Positions 45,864 through 54,401 are shown, counted from the first letter of the stretch. The stretch is 64,000 nucleotides of DNA from an uncultured Lachnospira sp. (GCA_910585095.1 CAJUBU010000005.1:51062-115061), one strand, 5' to 3'. Notes: generated by a model not told the origin, from the letters alone. Numbers and translations: made by a program.

Positions 45864-46718
45864 ATGGAGTGGATAGAACGATTAAATAGTGCAGTAAACT
45901 ATATTGAAAAAAATCTTACGGATAAAATTGATTATGAAAAACTGGGGCAGATTGCTTGTTGTTCAGCATATCATTTTCAACGTATGTTTTCTTATATGGC
46001 AGGTATGCCATTATCGGAATATATCCGAAAAAGGAAAATGTCATTGGCAGCAGTCGATTTGCAGGGGGGTCATGTCAAAATTATTGACGTGGCGCAAAAA
46101 TATGGTTATCATTCGCCGACAGCGTTTAACAGAGCTTTTCAGTCTATTCATGGAATTGCACCGTCAACGGTGAAAAATGAAGGTGTGTCCATAAAATCTT
46201 TTCCGCCCATTACATTTAAAATTACAGTTAAAGGGGTGAAAGAAATGAATTATCGAATTGAAACAAGGTCTGCATTTCGTGTTGTGGGTGTATCGGTGCC
46301 ATTAGAAAAGGAAATTGAAGCAAATTTTGCTGTTATTCCGCCAAAATGGCAGGAAATTTCTGCAAATGGAACATTGCAGCAGCTTATTGAAATGATGGAT
46401 TCTAATCCTAAGGGTGTACTTGGCATTAGTGTTTGTAATAGTGATGAAGCATGGCGATATTATATTGCTGTTTCCTCGTTAAAAGAAAAGGGAGAATTTG
46501 AGGAATATATTGTGCCACAAGCGACATGGGCAATTTTTAGCGGAACGGGAACAAATCAGTCTATTCAGGAGTTGGAGAAGCGAATTGTTACAGAGTGGCT
46601 TCCGACATCGGGATATGAGTATGGAAATGCTCCAGATATTGAGGTATATATTCATCCAGACCCACAAAATGCACAGTATGAAGTATGGATACCAGTAGTA
46701 AAGAAGTCATTGACATAA
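45864..46718 (+). CDS. AraC-family regulator with GyrI-like effector domain
   Basis: A 284-residue protein. Two AraC-type helix-turn-helices lie in the first 105 residues (CCSAYHFQRMFSYMAGMPLS and VAQKYGYHSPTAFNRAFQSI, HGIAPS). A GyrI/SbmC-type ligand-binding domain follows (about 125-284; YRIETRSAFRVVGVS, EYIVPQATWAIFSG, DIEVYI). Similar proteins sense drugs or peptides and activate efflux genes. No target gene is adjacent. Confidence 0.9.
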   Translation: MEWIERLNSAVNYIEKNLTDKIDYEKLGQIACCSAYHFQRMFSYMAGMPLSEYIRKRKMSLAAVDLQGGHVKIIDVAQKYGYHSPTAFNRAFQSIHGIAPSTVKNEGVSIKSFPPITFKITVKGVKEMNYRIETRSAFRVVGVSVPLEKEIEANFAVIPPKWQEISANGTLQQLIEMMDSNPKGVLGISVCNSDEAWRYYIAVSSLKEKGEFEEYIVPQATWAIFSGTGTNQSIQELEKRIVTEWLPTSGYEYGNAPDIEVYIHPDPQNAQYEVWIPVVKKSLT

Positions 46719-46755
46719 AATAAAAAACATATAAGTATATTGATATTAAAACAGT

Positions 46756-46796
46756 AAAAGAGAGTGAATGTGTACACGTCATTCGCTCTCTTTTTA
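46756..46796. terminator. Bidirectional terminator between the AraC gene and rpsT
   Basis: AGAGAGTGAATG pairs with CATTCGCTCTCT (one wobble) with A-rich and T-rich flanks on either side, serving converging genes. Confidence 0.8.
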
Positions 46797-46802
46797 TATG
46801 GA

Positions 46803-47066
46803 TTAAGCTAATGAATTAACAGCTTTTGTTATACGAGATACTTTTCTTGCGGCTGTGTTCTTGTGGTAGATACCCTTAGAAGCAGCTTTTGAAATCTCAC
46901 TGATTGCAGCTGGCAAAGCAGCTTGTGCAGCAGCCTTATCCTTCGCAGCAACGGCAGCGTCCACTTTTTTAATGTAAGTCTTTACTTTTGATTTAATAGA
47001 CTTATTTCTATCAGCACGCACTTGACTTGTACGAACTCTTTTTTTAGCAGATTTAATGTTAGCCAA
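46803..47066 (-). CDS. rpsT: Small ribosomal subunit protein bS20
   Basis: An 87-residue protein, basic N-terminus ANIKSAKKRVRTS and helical bundle typical of S20, which binds 16S rRNA early in 30S assembly. TTG 47066 is the likely start: GGAGGTGA lies 5 bases upstream, and the in-frame ATG at 47081 overlaps that site. S20 genes commonly use TTG starts for autoregulation. Adjacent divergent gpr and spoIIP match the conserved Firmicutes order. Confidence 0.96.
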   Translation of the reverse strand: MANIKSAKKRVRTSQVRADRNKSIKSKVKTYIKKVDAAVAAKDKAAAQAALPAAISEISKAASKGIYHKNTAARKVSRITKAVNSLA

Positions 47067-47273
47067 ACCTGTCACCTCCATCTGTGATAATAATGTTGTT
47101 TCTCATTAAAGCCGGACACGGACGTTCTAATGGAACATACTAGTGTATTCTATACTAAATGGGCATTTGTGTCAATAAAAATTTTTATATTGTTGTAAAT
47201 TGACACCAATTTGATACGAATTTACAAATATAAATAGAAGCAGTTATTTCTTTGTAATATTTATAGATTATTA

Positions 47274-47435
47274 GTTAAGCGGATATTCGTAATCCGCTAC
47301 GCTACTTGTTCAAACCACCTAGCTGCTATCGCAGCTTTTCAGTGGGAGATTATACTCCCACTAAAACAATCAAGTCCTCCTCCACTTATGTCTTTGTAAC
47401 ATTGAAGTGGAGGATTTCCTTGATGAGGTTAAAAT
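47274..47435 (+). repeat. Palindromic repeat element, long form
   Basis: Starts GTTAAGCGGATATTCG, TAATCCGCTACGCTACTTG, and ends CTTGATGAGGTTAAAAT. Between two CTTG copies (47305-47308, 47419-47422) lie AGCTGC/GCAGCT, AGTGGGAG/CTCCCACT and TCCTCCACTT/AAGTGGAGGA hairpins. The outer parts occur without the middle at 51701-51746 (opposite strand), and the left-middle part occurs at 51887. It may be a non-autonomous relative of IS200/IS605-type elements. No gene lies in 47082-47615. Confidence 0.65.
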
Positions 47436-47615
47436 TGTGGAATGGTTATATAAGTGTAGATTTTATATTGATTGATATTTATAAATAACATATAAAGTAT
47501 ATTATATAAATATTTTTAATTAAAATAGAATATGTATAAATGTAATTGTTGGTGGAAATGATATAGTTGTCAGAAAAAACTGGCTAAAATTCCCAATATA
47601 GGAGGTTTATGGTTT

Positions 47616-48452
47616 ATGGTTAGAACAGATTTAGCAGTAGAGTTAAATGAATCCGTTGATAAAAGCGATTCAAGATACAGAGGTATTATTGTAAGAGAAA
47701 AAAAGGATGCTATTAGTGATATTAAGATAACAACCTTAGAGATTTTAAATGAAGAGGGGGAAAAACTACTTAATAGAAGTGTAGGAACATATGTTACTGT
47801 TGAGGCAGAAAGTCTTGTAGACTGTAATGAGGGGTATAGTGAACGGCTTATAAAGATATTGGAAGATGAGATTTATCGTCTTGCAAAACCATGTATTGTA
47901 GATAACAGGCATATTTTGGTGATAGGACTTGGCAATCGTGATGTGACAGCCGATTCGCTCGGTCCTTGGGCAACGGATAAGCTTTTAGTAAACAGGCATA
48001 TTGTACATGATAAATCCATGTGTTTAAAAATGTCCTCTTTGACACCGGGCGTTATGGCACAGACTGGAATGGAAACGGCTGAAATTATTAAAGGAATTGT
48101 AAAACAGACACGTCCAGGATTGGTGATTGCGATTGACGCACTTGCTGCTCGCAGTATCAAGCGTCTTAATTCGACCGTTCAAATTTCAAATCGAGGAATT
48201 TCGCCAGGTTCTGGCGTTGGAAATCACAGGGAAGGTATAACGGCGGAAACGATAGGCGCTCCTGTTTTGGCAATAGGCGTCCCTACAGTTATTGATGCCG
48301 CAACAATTATTAGCGATTATTCGGATGGAAAGGACATTCCAAATTATCTTTCTAATATGTATGTTGCACCAAAGGATGTCGATGCATGTGTTAGCTCCAT
48401 CGCAGAAATTATAGCAGAATCATTAAATCGTGTTGTTTACAGTTATAATTAA
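47616..48452 (+). CDS. gpr: Germination protease GPR
   Basis: This 278-residue protein is the spore endopeptidase that breaks down small acid-soluble proteins on germination. Family blocks: VRTDLAVEL, ILVIGLGNRDVTADSLGPWA, SSLTPGVMAQTGMETAEII, IDALAARS, QISNRGISPGSGVGNHR, VPTVIDAATI. It starts directly at the RTDLAVE block, which in Bacillus begins the mature enzyme after an N-terminal propeptide. No upstream in-frame start with a ribosome site is available. It is also shorter than the Bacillus protein. The AGGAGG site is 10 bases before ATG 47616. Confidence 0.93.
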   Translation: MVRTDLAVELNESVDKSDSRYRGIIVREKKDAISDIKITTLEILNEEGEKLLNRSVGTYVTVEAESLVDCNEGYSERLIKILEDEIYRLAKPCIVDNRHILVIGLGNRDVTADSLGPWATDKLLVNRHIVHDKSMCLKMSSLTPGVMAQTGMETAEIIKGIVKQTRPGLVIAIDALAARSIKRLNSTVQISNRGISPGSGVGNHREGITAETIGAPVLAIGVPTVIDAATIISDYSDGKDIPNYLSNMYVAPKDVDACVSSIAEIIAESLNRVVYSYN

Positions 48453-48640
48453 AAATCCTGAAGCATATTTTATGTTAGGTTCGTTCTTGTATTTTTTGTT
48501 CTTGCATTGCTGCAAGGCGAATTTTGACATGCAGTCTAGGAAATGACATAAAGGCAGATGGATTAAAAAATCAGTAATTTTTCATTTGCAGGCTTATGTT
48601 ATTTTGATGTTTGTAAGTATTGGAAAGGCATGGTTGTAAT

Positions 48641-49885
48641 ATGAAAAATTATTCAAGGATATCATTTATTGCAGTAGGAGCAGCAGTTGTTGGGGTGGTC
48701 TGTTTTATTATAACAAAATTGGGCGTTTTATCTTTATTGATGGAAGGAATATGTGAACTGGCAGTCGATATTAAGATGCCAGTTTTCGCATATTATAGCA
48801 AGGCAGATACCACAGAGGACAAGAGTATAGGGGAATCTATATTCGATGAATTGTATCCTGTTGAAGAATATTACAGCATGGCGCAGGAAGAAAATGATAG
48901 AGTGATAGAGGCAATTGGTTATCATGTAGATACAGATAAATATAATAGTGAAACAACAGGTATTGTTATTAATGCAACAACAGAAAATGCTACGACTCCT
49001 GTAGCAACACAGACAGAAGAAAGCAGTGAGGAACAGACTACGCCTGATATATCATCTGAACCAAAGGAAGTAACCGATGTTATTTCAAGAGATGTAATCA
49101 CAGGAAATACTTATGACCGCAGTAACTTAAATGACTATAATTATTGCAGAAGGTTTTACACAGTAACATCCGTGACAAGTTTGACGGAAAGCATTTTTAG
49201 ACCCGCAGAATTTCTTGATAAAAATATGTCCATTGGTCATAATGCAGAAACGCCGCAGATACTTATTTTTCATACTCATTCGCAGGAAGCTTTTGCAAAT
49301 AGTGTAGAAGGTGATGATTCTACAACCATACTAGGTGTTGGTGATTATTTGACAAGCGTGCTTCAAGATAAATATGGATACAATGTTATTCATGACAGAA
49401 GTATATATGATTATGTAAACGGAAAATTAGACAGAAGTGAGGCGTATACGTATGCAGAAAATGCTATTGCAAAAATTCTTGAAGACAATCCTTCTATTGA
49501 GGTTGTTATTGATTTGCATCGTGACGGCGTGGGGGAAGATACGCATTTAGTTACCGATATTGACGGAAAAAAAACGGCGAAAATCATGTTTTTTAATGGA
49601 CTTAGTTATAGTAACGTAAAGGGAGATATTCAATATCTTTATAATCCATTTCGAGATGATAATCTTGCAATGAGCCTTCAGATGCATTTGCTCGGTGAAG
49701 CATATTATCCGGGTTGGCTAAGAAATATATATATTAATGCGTATCGGTATTGTCTGCATGAGCGTGGAAAATCGATGCTTATAGAGGCAGGAGCGCAGAC
49801 TAATACCGTAGAGGAAGTAAAAAATGCTATGGAGCCATTAGCAGACATTTTGGATAAATTATTAAGAGGGGAAAAGGCATATTGA
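48641..49885 (+). CDS. spoIIP: Stage II sporulation protein P
   Basis: About 414 residues. An N-terminal membrane anchor (about 8-30), a Ser/Thr/Glu-rich linker (about 95-150) and a C-terminal amidase/endopeptidase domain with FHTHSQEAF, DLHRDG, RDDNLAMSLQMH and EAGAQTNTVEEVKNAM. With SpoIID and SpoIIM it thins septal peptidoglycan for engulfment. Follows gpr as in Bacillus. ATG 48641 is preferred; GGAAAGG lies 12 bases upstream. Confidence 0.95.
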   Translation: MKNYSRISFIAVGAAVVGVVCFIITKLGVLSLLMEGICELAVDIKMPVFAYYSKADTTEDKSIGESIFDELYPVEEYYSMAQEENDRVIEAIGYHVDTDKYNSETTGIVINATTENATTPVATQTEESSEEQTTPDISSEPKEVTDVISRDVITGNTYDRSNLNDYNYCRRFYTVTSVTSLTESIFRPAEFLDKNMSIGHNAETPQILIFHTHSQEAFANSVEGDDSTTILGVGDYLTSVLQDKYGYNVIHDRSIYDYVNGKLDRSEAYTYAENAIAKILEDNPSIEVVIDLHRDGVGEDTHLVTDIDGKKTAKIMFFNGLSYSNVKGDIQYLYNPFRDDNLAMSLQMHLLGEAYYPGWLRNIYINAYRYCLHERGKSMLIEAGAQTNTVEEVKNAMEPLADILDKLLRGEKAY

Positions 49886-50080
49886 AATATGGTTGCCGCA
49901 ATCCCACTGGCTTTAGATGGCGGATTAAGGTAGCCAAAAATGGATTTTTGTGGTATATTATCCATATGAAAACATGAAAATCAAAAATTATGCACAACTA
50001 TTTGTGATAATACCATGTTATTTGTGTGTGTAAATACAGAAAGAAACTTCTGGTATTAAAGCAGGTTTGATGTGGCAATA

Positions 50081-50160
50081 ACGTTTGTGTCTTTGCGTTG
50101 CTTGATACAAACGTAAAAAAACCAAAATGTTTTTGGATAAAAAGCAGCGCAGAAATGGAG
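50081..50160 (+). ncRNA. Pseudoknot leader upstream of pepD (clearest copy)
   Basis: An 11-bp stem ACGTTTGTGTC/GATACAAACGT (50081-50091/50104-50114, one wobble) has the loop TTTGCGTTGCTT. GCGTTGCTT (50095-50103) pairs over 9 bp with AAGCAGCGC (50142-50150), followed by AGAAATGGAG. A second hairpin, CCAAAA/TTTTGG, lies between. The ribosome site GGAG is 50157-50160. The rest of 49886-50080 contains an AATACCA/TGGTATT stem and no gene. Confidence 0.65.
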
Positions 50161-50166
50161 ATGTTT

Positions 50167-51615
50167 ATGGATTATATAACAAAGGATTTACAGCCATTTG
50201 AGGTGTTTCGGTATTTTGAAGAATTGTGCCAAATTCCGCATGGTTCTGGAAATGTAAAAGAAATTAGTGATTATTGTGTACAATTTGCCAAGACATATCA
50301 TTTAAAGTACAGGCAAGATGAAAGTTACAACGTGATTGTATGGAAGCCTGCCAGCAAAGGCTATGAGGACAAGCCGCCTGTCGTTTTGCAGGGGCATTTG
50401 GATATGGTTGCTGTCAAGACAGCAGACTGTAATAAAGATATGAAGACCGAAGGACTTGATTTAGTAATAGAAGGAGATTATCTGTATGCTAAAAATACAT
50501 CGCTTGGTGCAGATGATGGAATTGCCGTTGCATACAGTCTTGCTGTTTTAGCATCGGATTCCATACAACATCCTGCTCTTGAGGTGATTTTTACAGTAGA
50601 TGAAGAAATTGGAATGCTTGGCGCTACCGCAATAGATTTATCAGATATTAAGGGAAGAATGATGCTTAATATCGACTCGGAGGAGGAAGGTTATCTGTTG
50701 GCAGGGTGTGCAGGAGGCGCAACGGTTCAATGTAAGCTAAAAAAAGAATATAGTGATTTTACAGGAATCCATTTTGATATAACAATATGTGGGGCAACAG
50801 GTGGACATTCAGGAGTAGAGATTGACAAGCAAAGAGCCAATACCAATGAATTGATGGGACGTCTTTTGGATATATTGATTAGCCGCTTTGAAATGAAAAT
50901 AAAAAGTATTTGCGGCGGTGAAAAAGACAATGCAATAGCCACATCTTCAACAGCTCAATTAGTGGCTTTAGAGCGTGATAAACAAAAGATTGAGACAGTT
51001 ATTGAAGCGGAATTAAAAGCCTATCAAAACGAATATGCAGTGACTGACCCTCAATTAAATATTCAAGTTGAGTGGAAGGAAAATGAAAAATCAAGTTGTC
51101 TGACCGATATATGCGGTGAAAAAATAGTGCTTTTATTAAATATGTTTCCTTCAGGTGTTGTAAAGATGAGTAATGATATTAAAGGATTGGTACAGACATC
51201 ATTAAATCTTGGTGTTATAAAAGATAATGAGGATTGTATTGAATTGTGTTACCTGATAAGAAGTGCTTTGGAAAGTGAAAAGAATCGCCTGATAAGAAAA
51301 CTTGCACTGTTGACAGAGTACGTTGACGACATATGCTTGGTTGAAAATGAATACCCTGCATGGGAATTTATAAGAGAGTCACCATTGCGTGAAAAAATGG
51401 AAACATTATATGAAAAAATGTATGGCAAAAAAGCTATTGTTCAAACGATTCATGCAGGGCTAGAGTGTGGAATTATCGCGGACAAGCTGCCAGGACTTGA
51501 TTGTATATCCTTTGGTCCAGATATTCAATATATTCATACTACGAAAGAAAAATTAAGTATATCTTCTACAAAACGAGTATGGGAGTATCTGATTGCTTTG
51601 TTAAAAGAATTTTGA
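50167..51615 (+). CDS. pepD: Aminoacyl-histidine dipeptidase (PepD, M20)
   Basis: A 482-residue di-zinc peptidase. Signatures: ELCQIPHGSGN, the metal site LQGHLDMVA, the bridging LGADDGIAVAY, DEEIGMLGA, IDSEEEGYLLAGCAGG and the late HAGLECGII. It cleaves dipeptides such as Xaa-His in the cytoplasm and usually dimerises through its inserted lid domain. ATG 50167 is chosen: GGAG ends at 50160, too close to ATG 50161. Monocistronic, with structured leader and strong terminator. Confidence 0.93.
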   Translation: MDYITKDLQPFEVFRYFEELCQIPHGSGNVKEISDYCVQFAKTYHLKYRQDESYNVIVWKPASKGYEDKPPVVLQGHLDMVAVKTADCNKDMKTEGLDLVIEGDYLYAKNTSLGADDGIAVAYSLAVLASDSIQHPALEVIFTVDEEIGMLGATAIDLSDIKGRMMLNIDSEEEGYLLAGCAGGATVQCKLKKEYSDFTGIHFDITICGATGGHSGVEIDKQRANTNELMGRLLDILISRFEMKIKSICGGEKDNAIATSSTAQLVALERDKQKIETVIEAELKAYQNEYAVTDPQLNIQVEWKENEKSSCLTDICGEKIVLLLNMFPSGVVKMSNDIKGLVQTSLNLGVIKDNEDCIELCYLIRSALESEKNRLIRKLALLTEYVDDICLVENEYPAWEFIRESPLREKMETLYEKMYGKKAIVQTIHAGLECGIIADKLPGLDCISFGPDIQYIHTTKEKLSISSTKRVWEYLIALLKEF

Positions 51616-51700
51616 TAGAAATTTTGATAGAAAAATTGAATATTGTTAGTCAAGCGGTAATAAGATGATAAACAAGCAGTGTAGCAGATTATAAATATTT

Positions 51701-51746
51701 ATTTAACCTCATCAAGTAGCGTAGCGGATTGCGAATATCCGCTTAA
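51701..51746 (-). repeat. Palindromic repeat element, short (empty) form
   Basis: Read on the minus strand it is GTTAAGCGGATATTCGC, AATCCGCTACGCTACTTG, ATGAGGTTAAAT. It matches both ends of the long element at 47274 but lacks the 114-base hairpin-rich middle. Confidence 0.7.
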
Positions 51747-51755
51747 CTAGTACTT

Positions 51756-51806
51756 AAAAGTTGATATATAAAGTTTTTTGAAAATTTTATATATCAACTT
51801 TTTTAT
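51756..51806 (+). terminator. Terminator after pepD
   Basis: AAAGTTGATATATAAA pairs with TTTATATATCAACTTT around a short loop, followed by TTTT. Confidence 0.85.
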
Positions 51807-51886
51807 GTTTTTTGGTATGGCGATTACTGATTGTAGAAAAATGAAATTGATATTTACAAATCGCTACACTGCTTGAGGAAGTGGAG

Positions 51887-51948
51887 ATTCGCAATCCGCT
51901 ACGTTATTTATTTAGACCACCTAGCTACTTTTTTAATGAAGTTAAAAT
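51887..51948 (+). repeat. Palindromic repeat element, partial copy
   Basis: ATTCGCAATCCGCTACGTTA, then TTTAGACCACCTAGCTAC and AATGAAGTTAAAAT match the left-middle and the right end of the 47274 element, with the hairpin region deleted. Confidence 0.6.
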
Positions 51949-51964
51949 AATTTTTATAACTGTC

Positions 51965-51993
51965 TTGTCATCTGTAAAGTTTTATGGTATACT
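51965..51993 (+). promoter_or_regulatory. Promoter of the nadABC operon
   Basis: TTGTCA (51965-51970), 17-base spacer, TATACT (51988-51993). The predicted start near 52000 puts the pseudoknot hairpin at the very 5' end of the mRNA. The adjacent NiaR-type regulator would be expected to bind here; no clear palindrome was resolved. Confidence 0.65.
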
Positions 51994-52004
51994 TTCAAAA
52001 ATTA

Positions 52005-52063
52005 AGCTTATGTCCGTGCTGCTACATAAGCTGAAAATATGCCCAAGCAGTGCAGAAATGAGG
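52005..52063 (+). ncRNA. Compact pseudoknot leader upstream of nadA
   Basis: A perfect 9-bp stem AGCTTATGT/ACATAAGCT (52005-52013/52024-52032) has the loop CCGTGCTGCT. GTGCTGCT pairs over 8 bp with AGCAGTGC (52046-52053), followed by AGAAATGAGG. The stem sequence differs entirely from the other copies, and the loop/strand pair changes together (GCGTTGCT/AGCAGCGC to GTGCTGCT/AGCAGTGC). That is compensatory evidence for the fold. Confidence 0.65.
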
Positions 52064-52068
52064 AAAAT

Positions 52069-52974
52069 ATGTCTATTACAGAGGATATAGCAACATTAAA
52101 AAAAGAAAAAAACGCCGTTATTCTTGCTCATTATTATGTCGATGAGGAAGTGCAGCATATTGCCGATTATGTAGGCGATTCATTTTATTTAAGTAAAATT
52201 GCAACCAAAACCGATGCGGATATTATTGTATTTTGCGGGGTTGAATTTATGGGAGAGAGCGCAAAGATTTTAAATCCATCAAAAAGAGTATTTATGCCCG
52301 ATGCGTCCGCCGATTGTCCTATGGCGCATATGGCTTCAAAAGAAGAAATATTAAGGATAAAAAAAGAATATGATGATGTGGCAGTAGTCTGCTATATCAA
52401 TTCAACAGCCGAATTAAAAACATTTTCGGATGTGTGTGTCACATCTTCTAATGCTGTAAAGATTGTGAAAAATTTACCGAATAAAAACATTTATTTTATA
52501 CCAGACAAGAATCTTGGCAGGTATGTTGCAAAGCAGCTTCCAGACAAAAACATTATTTTAAATGACGGCTGCTGCCCAAGACATGTGGAAATTACAGCAG
52601 ATATGGTTATAAAAGCAAAAGAAAAGCATCCTGACGCTAAATTTGCGGCACATCCAGAATGTAGTGAGGAAGTATTAGGTTATGCAGATTACATAGGCAG
52701 CACATCAGGAATTATTGATTATGTGGCAAATTCTTCATCAAAAGAGTTTCTTATTGGAACGGTTGACGGTGTATTTGCAGAAATTAAAAAGATTGCGCCT
52801 GATAAAAAACTCTATACAATAAAAGAAGGTCAAATTTGTGAAAATATGAAAAAGATTACTTTAGAAAAAGTGCTGAAGGTTTTAAAAGATGAGACCAATG
52901 AAGTGTTTGTTGACGAGGAACTTGCAAGAAAATCAATGGCGCCGTTGACAAGGATGCTCGACCTTGCAAAATAG
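52069..52974 (+). CDS. nadA: Quinolinate synthase
   Basis: A 301-residue iron-sulfur enzyme that condenses iminoaspartate with dihydroxyacetone phosphate to quinolinate in NAD synthesis. Three [4Fe-4S] Cys are visible: CGVEFMGESAKIL, GCCPRHVEI and HPECSEEV. ATG 52069 follows ATGAGG by 5 bases. First gene of an intact nadA-nadB-nadC-niaR operon; the enzyme works with NadB next door. Confidence 0.97.
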   Translation: MSITEDIATLKKEKNAVILAHYYVDEEVQHIADYVGDSFYLSKIATKTDADIIVFCGVEFMGESAKILNPSKRVFMPDASADCPMAHMASKEEILRIKKEYDDVAVVCYINSTAELKTFSDVCVTSSNAVKIVKNLPNKNIYFIPDKNLGRYVAKQLPDKNIILNDGCCPRHVEITADMVIKAKEKHPDAKFAAHPECSEEVLGYADYIGSTSGIIDYVANSSSKEFLIGTVDGVFAEIKKIAPDKKLYTIKEGQICENMKKITLEKVLKVLKDETNEVFVDEELARKSMAPLTRMLDLAK

Positions 52975-53011
52975 CTTTTCAACAAATATAGGATGCGCAA
53001 AAACGGCGCAG

Positions 53012-53017
53012 AAATGA
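53012..53017 (+). promoter_or_regulatory. nadB ribosome site within the shared pre-SD motif
   Basis: GCGCAGAAATGAGG precedes nadB. AACGGCGC (53003-53010) is perfectly complementary to GCGCCGTT inside the end of nadA (near 52939-52946), whose flanks TTGCAAG and CTTGCAA can form a stem. It also can self-pair as GCGC-AAAAACG-GCGC. Suggestive only, since the upstream half is coding. Confidence 0.35.
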
Positions 53018-53025
53018 GGCTAAAT

Positions 53026-54357
53026 ATGAAAACGGATATATTGATTGCAGGCTGTGGATGTTCAGGTTTATACTGTGCGCTTAATCTTCCCAAAGACAGA
53101 CAAATTGTGATAATTACAAAATCGGATATGGAAAGCAGTGATTCGTTTCTGGCACAGGGCGGAATGTGTATGCTTACCAAAGAGGAAGATTATGATTCAT
53201 ATTTTGAAGATACATTAAAAGCGGGTCATTATGAAAATGATAGAAAGTCCGTTGAAATTATGATTCGTTCTTCAAGAGATGTTGTAGATGACCTTATATC
53301 GCTGGGGGCAGATTTTCAGAGAGAAGCAGATGGAAGTCTTGCCTATACAAGAGAAGGCGCGCATAGCGCCAACCGAATTATTTTTCATAAAGATGTCACA
53401 GGCAAGGAAATTACAAGTCATTTATTGGAGAAAGTCAAACAGTTAAGCAATGTAACGATTATGGAATATACAACATTAATGGATATTATCAGCAAGGATA
53501 ATATTTGTTATGGCGCTGTCTTAAAATTAAAAGATGGTCGTTTAAAAAAAATACAAGCGAAACAAGTTGTGCTTGCGACTGGCGGAGTTGGAGGCGTTTA
53601 TAGGCATTCTACAAACTTTCGGCATCTTACAGGCGATGCGATTGCAATAGCAGTCCGTCATGGTGTTTTGCTAAAGGATATTGATTATGTTCAAATACAT
53701 CCTACGACGCTTTACGTAGACAAACCAACAGACCGAAGTTTTTTGATATCCGAGTCTGTGCGCGGTGAGGGTGCAAAATTGTATGATAAAAACGGCAATC
53801 GTTTTGTCAACGAATTGCTGCCAAGAGATTTGCTTACCAATGAAATCAAAAAGCAGATGGAAAAGGATGGAACCAATTTTGTATGGGAAGATTTAAGACC
53901 AATTAAAAAAGAGGAATTGTTGTCGCATTTTCCGAATATTGTACAGCATTGTAAAGAACATGGCTATGATGTATTTAACGAGTGTATACCTGTTGTTCCT
54001 GCACAGCATTATTTTATGGGTGGAATTAAAGTGAATTATGAGAGTAAAACGAGCATGGAAAATTTATATGCTGTTGGTGAGACTGCCTGCAATGGAGTAC
54101 ATGGGCGCAATCGCCTTGCCAGCAATTCGTTGTTAGAAAGTCTTGTGTTTGCAAAACGTGCTGCATTGGATATTGCTCAGAATAAAACAACAGAGAATAT
54201 ATTAAATACACAGACGTTAAATGCAGAAAAAAATGGATTGGATAATAAAAATATAGATTGCATTGTAAAAGATTGGAGTCTTGAATCCTATAAAGACCTT
54301 GAGGCATTGCAGTCTTCTTATAGAGAAGTTGTAAAGGAAAAATTGAATTATACATAA
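53026..54357 (+). CDS. nadB: L-aspartate oxidase
   Basis: A 443-residue flavoprotein that oxidises L-aspartate to iminoaspartate for NadA. FAD-binding N-terminus DILIAGCGCSGLYCAL, SLAQGG-like SFLAQGGM, TREGAHSANRIIFHKD, the active-site block VQIHPTTLY and the C-terminal HGRNRLASNSLLE. The C-terminal helical domain is short but of the shorter clostridial type. ATG 53026 has ATGAGG upstream. Confidence 0.95.
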   Translation: MKTDILIAGCGCSGLYCALNLPKDRQIVIITKSDMESSDSFLAQGGMCMLTKEEDYDSYFEDTLKAGHYENDRKSVEIMIRSSRDVVDDLISLGADFQREADGSLAYTREGAHSANRIIFHKDVTGKEITSHLLEKVKQLSNVTIMEYTTLMDIISKDNICYGAVLKLKDGRLKKIQAKQVVLATGGVGGVYRHSTNFRHLTGDAIAIAVRHGVLLKDIDYVQIHPTTLYVDKPTDRSFLISESVRGEGAKLYDKNGNRFVNELLPRDLLTNEIKKQMEKDGTNFVWEDLRPIKKEELLSHFPNIVQHCKEHGYDVFNECIPVVPAQHYFMGGIKVNYESKTSMENLYAVGETACNGVHGRNRLASNSLLESLVFAKRAALDIAQNKTTENILNTQTLNAEKNGLDNKNIDCIVKDWSLESYKDLEALQSSYREVVKEKLNYT

Positions 54358-54401
54358 TGTGAAATTTATAAATAAATAATATAAAAATAGAGGAGAAAAA
54401 A

